Assembly (NCBI GenBank): GCA_021791235.1
Contig: JAJYXA010000478.1
Location: forward strand, 1-6,753
Origin: Pseudomonadota bacterium
Lineage (GTDB): Bacteria; Pseudomonadota; Gammaproteobacteria; Burkholderiales; Thiobacillaceae
DNA length: 6,753 nucleotides
Direction: 5' to 3'
How positions within the stretch are numbered: position 1 is the first letter of the stretch; every line of letters begins with the position of its first letter. Positions 6,543 to 6,753 of this stretch are shown here, one piece after another. A model generated the notes under the pieces. It was given only the letters and a program-made list of their open reading frames with translations, was not told where the DNA came from and did no database searches. The position numbers were made by a program, and so were the translations under genes.

Positions 6543-6753
6543 ATGACCGATCCCACCATCCTGCTGCACGCCCTCATCCTTGGCATCGTCGAGGGGCTGA
6601 CCGAATTCCTGCCGGTGTCGAGCACCGGGCATCTGATCCTGGTCGGGCAGCTGCTCAACTTCAACGACGACAAGGGCAAGGTATTCGAAATCGCGATCCA
6701 GTTCGCCGCGATCCTGGCGGTGGTGTGGGAATACCGGGCGCGCCTCGGGCATG
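6543..6753 (+). CDS. uppP: Undecaprenyl-diphosphatase UppP (BacA), N-terminal part (3' end outside window)
   Basis: UppP is an integral inner-membrane enzyme that removes a phosphate from undecaprenyl diphosphate. This recycles the lipid carrier for peptidoglycan and other envelope polymers; overproduction gives bacitracin resistance. The 70 visible codons start [22 protein letters not shown]. They contain the family's first signature, [17 protein letters not shown] (17-33), with the Glu-rich element and the Ser-Ser-Thr-Gly-His segment near the active site. [18 protein letters not shown] (48-65) is the next conserved membrane stretch. ATG 6543 has AAGG (6532-6535) 7 nt upstream and a strong -10 box further up. 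Family length is about 270 residues, so roughly a quarter is present. It is divergent from the operon and probably functionally unrelated. Confidence 0.97.
   Translation, partial: MTDPTILLHALILGIVEGLTEFLPVSSTGHLILVGQLLNFNDDKGKVFEIAIQFAAILAVVWEYRARLGH

Overview
The window looks like a GC-rich proteobacterial chromosome, most likely a betaproteobacterium. This rests on the style of the TonB/ExbB/ExbD proteins, the GC-rich codon use and the thiC/uppP housekeeping genes; no rRNA or other lineage marker is present. No tRNA, rRNA, CRISPR array, insertion sequence or integrase is visible.

Layout. At the left edge, on the + strand, lies the C-terminal end of thiC (thiamine pyrimidine synthesis), including its iron-sulfur cluster motif. 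A 47-nt convergent gap with an imperfect hairpin separates it from a six-gene operon on the - strand that fills about 5.8 kb. In transcription order (right to left) the operon encodes: an exported beta-propeller protein with four Asp-box (BNR, sialidase-like) repeats; a small exported thioredoxin-fold protein with a WCGHC active site; a TonB-dependent outer-membrane receptor; TonB; ExbB; and ExbD. Gaps are 1 to 3 nt except for 42 nt before the receptor, so this is very probably one transcript. To the right is a 288-nt divergent intergenic region. It holds a convincing + strand promoter, a perfect 16-bp palindrome and weaker dyads. The + strand then begins uppP (undecaprenyl-diphosphatase), cut by the window edge.

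How the genes may work together. The receptor, TonB, ExbB and ExbD form a self-contained energised outer-membrane import machine. The two upstream genes add periplasmic (or exported) partners. The propeller is predicted to mature with an N-terminal His-Glu-His sequence. All of its cysteines lie in two small clusters, HTCECC and ACPHH, which looks like a metal (perhaps copper) or redox site rather than a sugar-cleaving enzyme. The neighbouring thioredoxin could keep those cysteines reduced. The substrate cannot be read from the sequence; a metal or metal complex is the working inference. The operon sits between two core genes like an accessory cassette, but nothing in the window shows how it got there.
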